Shown one piece after another: positions 63,369 to 64,000 of a stretch of DNA of 64,000 nt. The DNA comes from Nitrospinae bacterium bin107 (lineage in GTDB: Bacteria > UBA8248), in assembly GCA_002238965.1 (NCBI GenBank), contig MPNJ01000020.1:1-64000 (forward strand), written 5' to 3'. Numbering within the stretch: position 1 is the first letter of the stretch; each line of letters begins with the position of its first letter. Position numbers and translations under genes: made by a program. The notes beneath the pieces are model-generated. The model worked only from the letters and a program-made list of their open reading frames with translations. It was not told the origin of the DNA and did no database searches.

Positions 63369-63804
63369 CTTTCCCGTGCTTTCTCGTGAGGCTCAATACG
63401 GATGTGTGCGAGGAAGTGAGCAGCAACTCTCCCGTCTCGTTCGTGACGGAGAGCTCGCTCACGATCCAGCCCTTCTCTCGCTTTACGTACAGGTCCTTCA
63501 CCGTGACCTTCTGGTTCACCGTCTCGCCGACCCGCACGGGCCTGTGGAAGCGGTAGCCGAGCTTGGCGTGGATGGTGCCAAATCGCTTGTAGTTCTCATC
63601 ATAAATGGCGAGCAGGTCGTTGATGAAGATCATCGGCGGCGCGATGGGACCGCCCGCGGGGGAATCGCCCTGGTACCATTCCCGCTTAGCGCCCACGGCG
63701 TCGCAGTGCGCGTCCACCTTCTCCTGCGTCACCAAGACGCTGCGCTCGCCGATAGTCATGCCGACTTCCAAATTCTCCCAGACGAAATCGGGTTTTTCGC
63801 TCAT
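63361..63804 (-). CDS. MaoC-like protein lacking the catalytic dyad
   Basis: A 147-residue hotdog protein (FVWENLEVGMTIGERSVLVT, then FHRPVRVGETVNQKVTVKDL). The hydratase segment reads HCDAVGAKREWYQGDSPAGG, with no D-x-x-x-x-H arrangement. It is likely the non-catalytic partner of the gene at 62931. ATG 63804 shares a base with the stop of the partial gene before it (TGATG); GGGGAG lies a few bases upstream. Confidence 0.85.
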   Translation of the reverse strand: MSEKPDFVWENLEVGMTIGERSVLVTQEKVDAHCDAVGAKREWYQGDSPAGGPIAPPMIFINDLLAIYDENYKRFGTIHAKLGYRFHRPVRVGETVNQKVTVKDLYVKREKGWIVSELSVTNETGELLLTSSHTSVLSLTRKHGKDG

Positions 63805-64000
63805 CAAACATGCTCCCCTTTCTCGCCCTTCTCTGGCCCCGGGAAACTCTCGGGCCACCCCGCCACGACATCGGCGAGGTAGTTCTTGAGATTCTCGGGG
63901 TCCTGCCTGCGTCCGATGGTGATGCCCGAAATCGTTTTCGGCTCATCGAGCGGAATGCGCAGGGCGTCCTGGAAGCGGTTTCTCATGTTGAAATAGGTGA
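63804..64000 (-). CDS. C-terminal fragment of an unidentified protein (runs off window end)
   Basis: The frame is open from the window edge to TGA at 63804. The last ~65 residues read MRNRFQDALRIPLDEPKTIS then IGRRQDPENLKNYLADVVAG and end KGEKGEHV. The ATG at 63988 or so is probably internal because the frame continues past it. It is translationally coupled to the MaoC gene after it, so it belongs to the acyl-CoA cluster. I cannot name the family from this piece. Confidence 0.65.
   Translation of the reverse strand, partial: TYFNMRNRFQDALRIPLDEPKTISGITIGRRQDPENLKNYLADVVAGWPESFPGPEKGEKGEHV

Overview
The window is about 64 kb of moderately GC-rich bacterial chromosome. Gene content (acnA, fumC, acyl-CoA dehydrogenase, MaoC hydratases, an NDP-forming acyl-CoA synthetase, hydantoinase A/B, folD-xseAB-ispA-dxs-tlyA, a Mo/Fe-S oxidoreductase) suggests an uncultured, respiring, organic-acid or amino-acid using bacterium. 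The style resembles environmental lineages once grouped near Deltaproteobacteria, Nitrospinota or Tectomicrobia, but no ribosomal RNA or tRNA gene is visible, so this placement is a weak inference.

Layout. 1-1599: two tandem tyrosine integrases on the minus strand, the first cut by the window edge and the second broken by an in-frame TAG. 1600-8600: accessory DNA with an aldo/keto reductase, a cupin, an unusual Rieske-helical fusion between two near-identical ~89-bp direct repeats, a 183-bp inverted-repeat (MITE-like) element, a coiled-coil membrane protein and a HicBA pair. 8588-17834: thiI with a cyclophilin-like gene, then divergently an operon ispB-maf-aminotransferase-hydroxyacid dehydrogenase-hyuA-hyuB. 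18174-24254: a second copy of the coiled-coil protein, then class IV aminotransferase, greA, a di-heme membrane subunit and a ferredoxin/molybdopterin oxidoreductase fusion. 24390-27667: cysE-iscS-iscU-GyrI-like operon and a Nudix hydrolase on the minus strand. 27847-35173: M29-like peptidase, folD, xseA, xseB, ispA, dxs, tlyA on the plus strand. 35170-36944: comB and sbcD on the minus strand. 37105-45314: an unrecognised helical protein, VOC protein, acyl-CoA dehydrogenase, EamA transporter, endonuclease III, lytic transglycosylase, HAD phosphatase and rlmN. 45529-51006: orphan genes, a third short relative of the coiled-coil family, a thioesterase and acnA. 51088-56240: a REP-associated (RAYT) transposase, a SelA-like PLP enzyme with no standard start codon, an orphan gene, a luciferase-like oxidoreductase, and a low-GC two-gene cassette (DUF1828). 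56254-64000: fumC, a zinc dehydrogenase, and a minus-strand acyl-CoA cluster (SDR, two active/inactive MaoC pairs, acyl-CoA synthetase, a partial gene).

Repeats are the most striking non-genic feature. At least five families of short palindromic or inverted-repeat sequences fill the gaps between genes. The one RAYT gene in the window carries two inverted copies of one family inside its reading frame and takes its stop codon from a palindrome of another family. The best candidate for an undescribed system is the three-member family of single-helix membrane proteins with 11-residue coiled-coil repeats. Two members share a near-identical promoter and a hairpin next to the ribosome-binding site.
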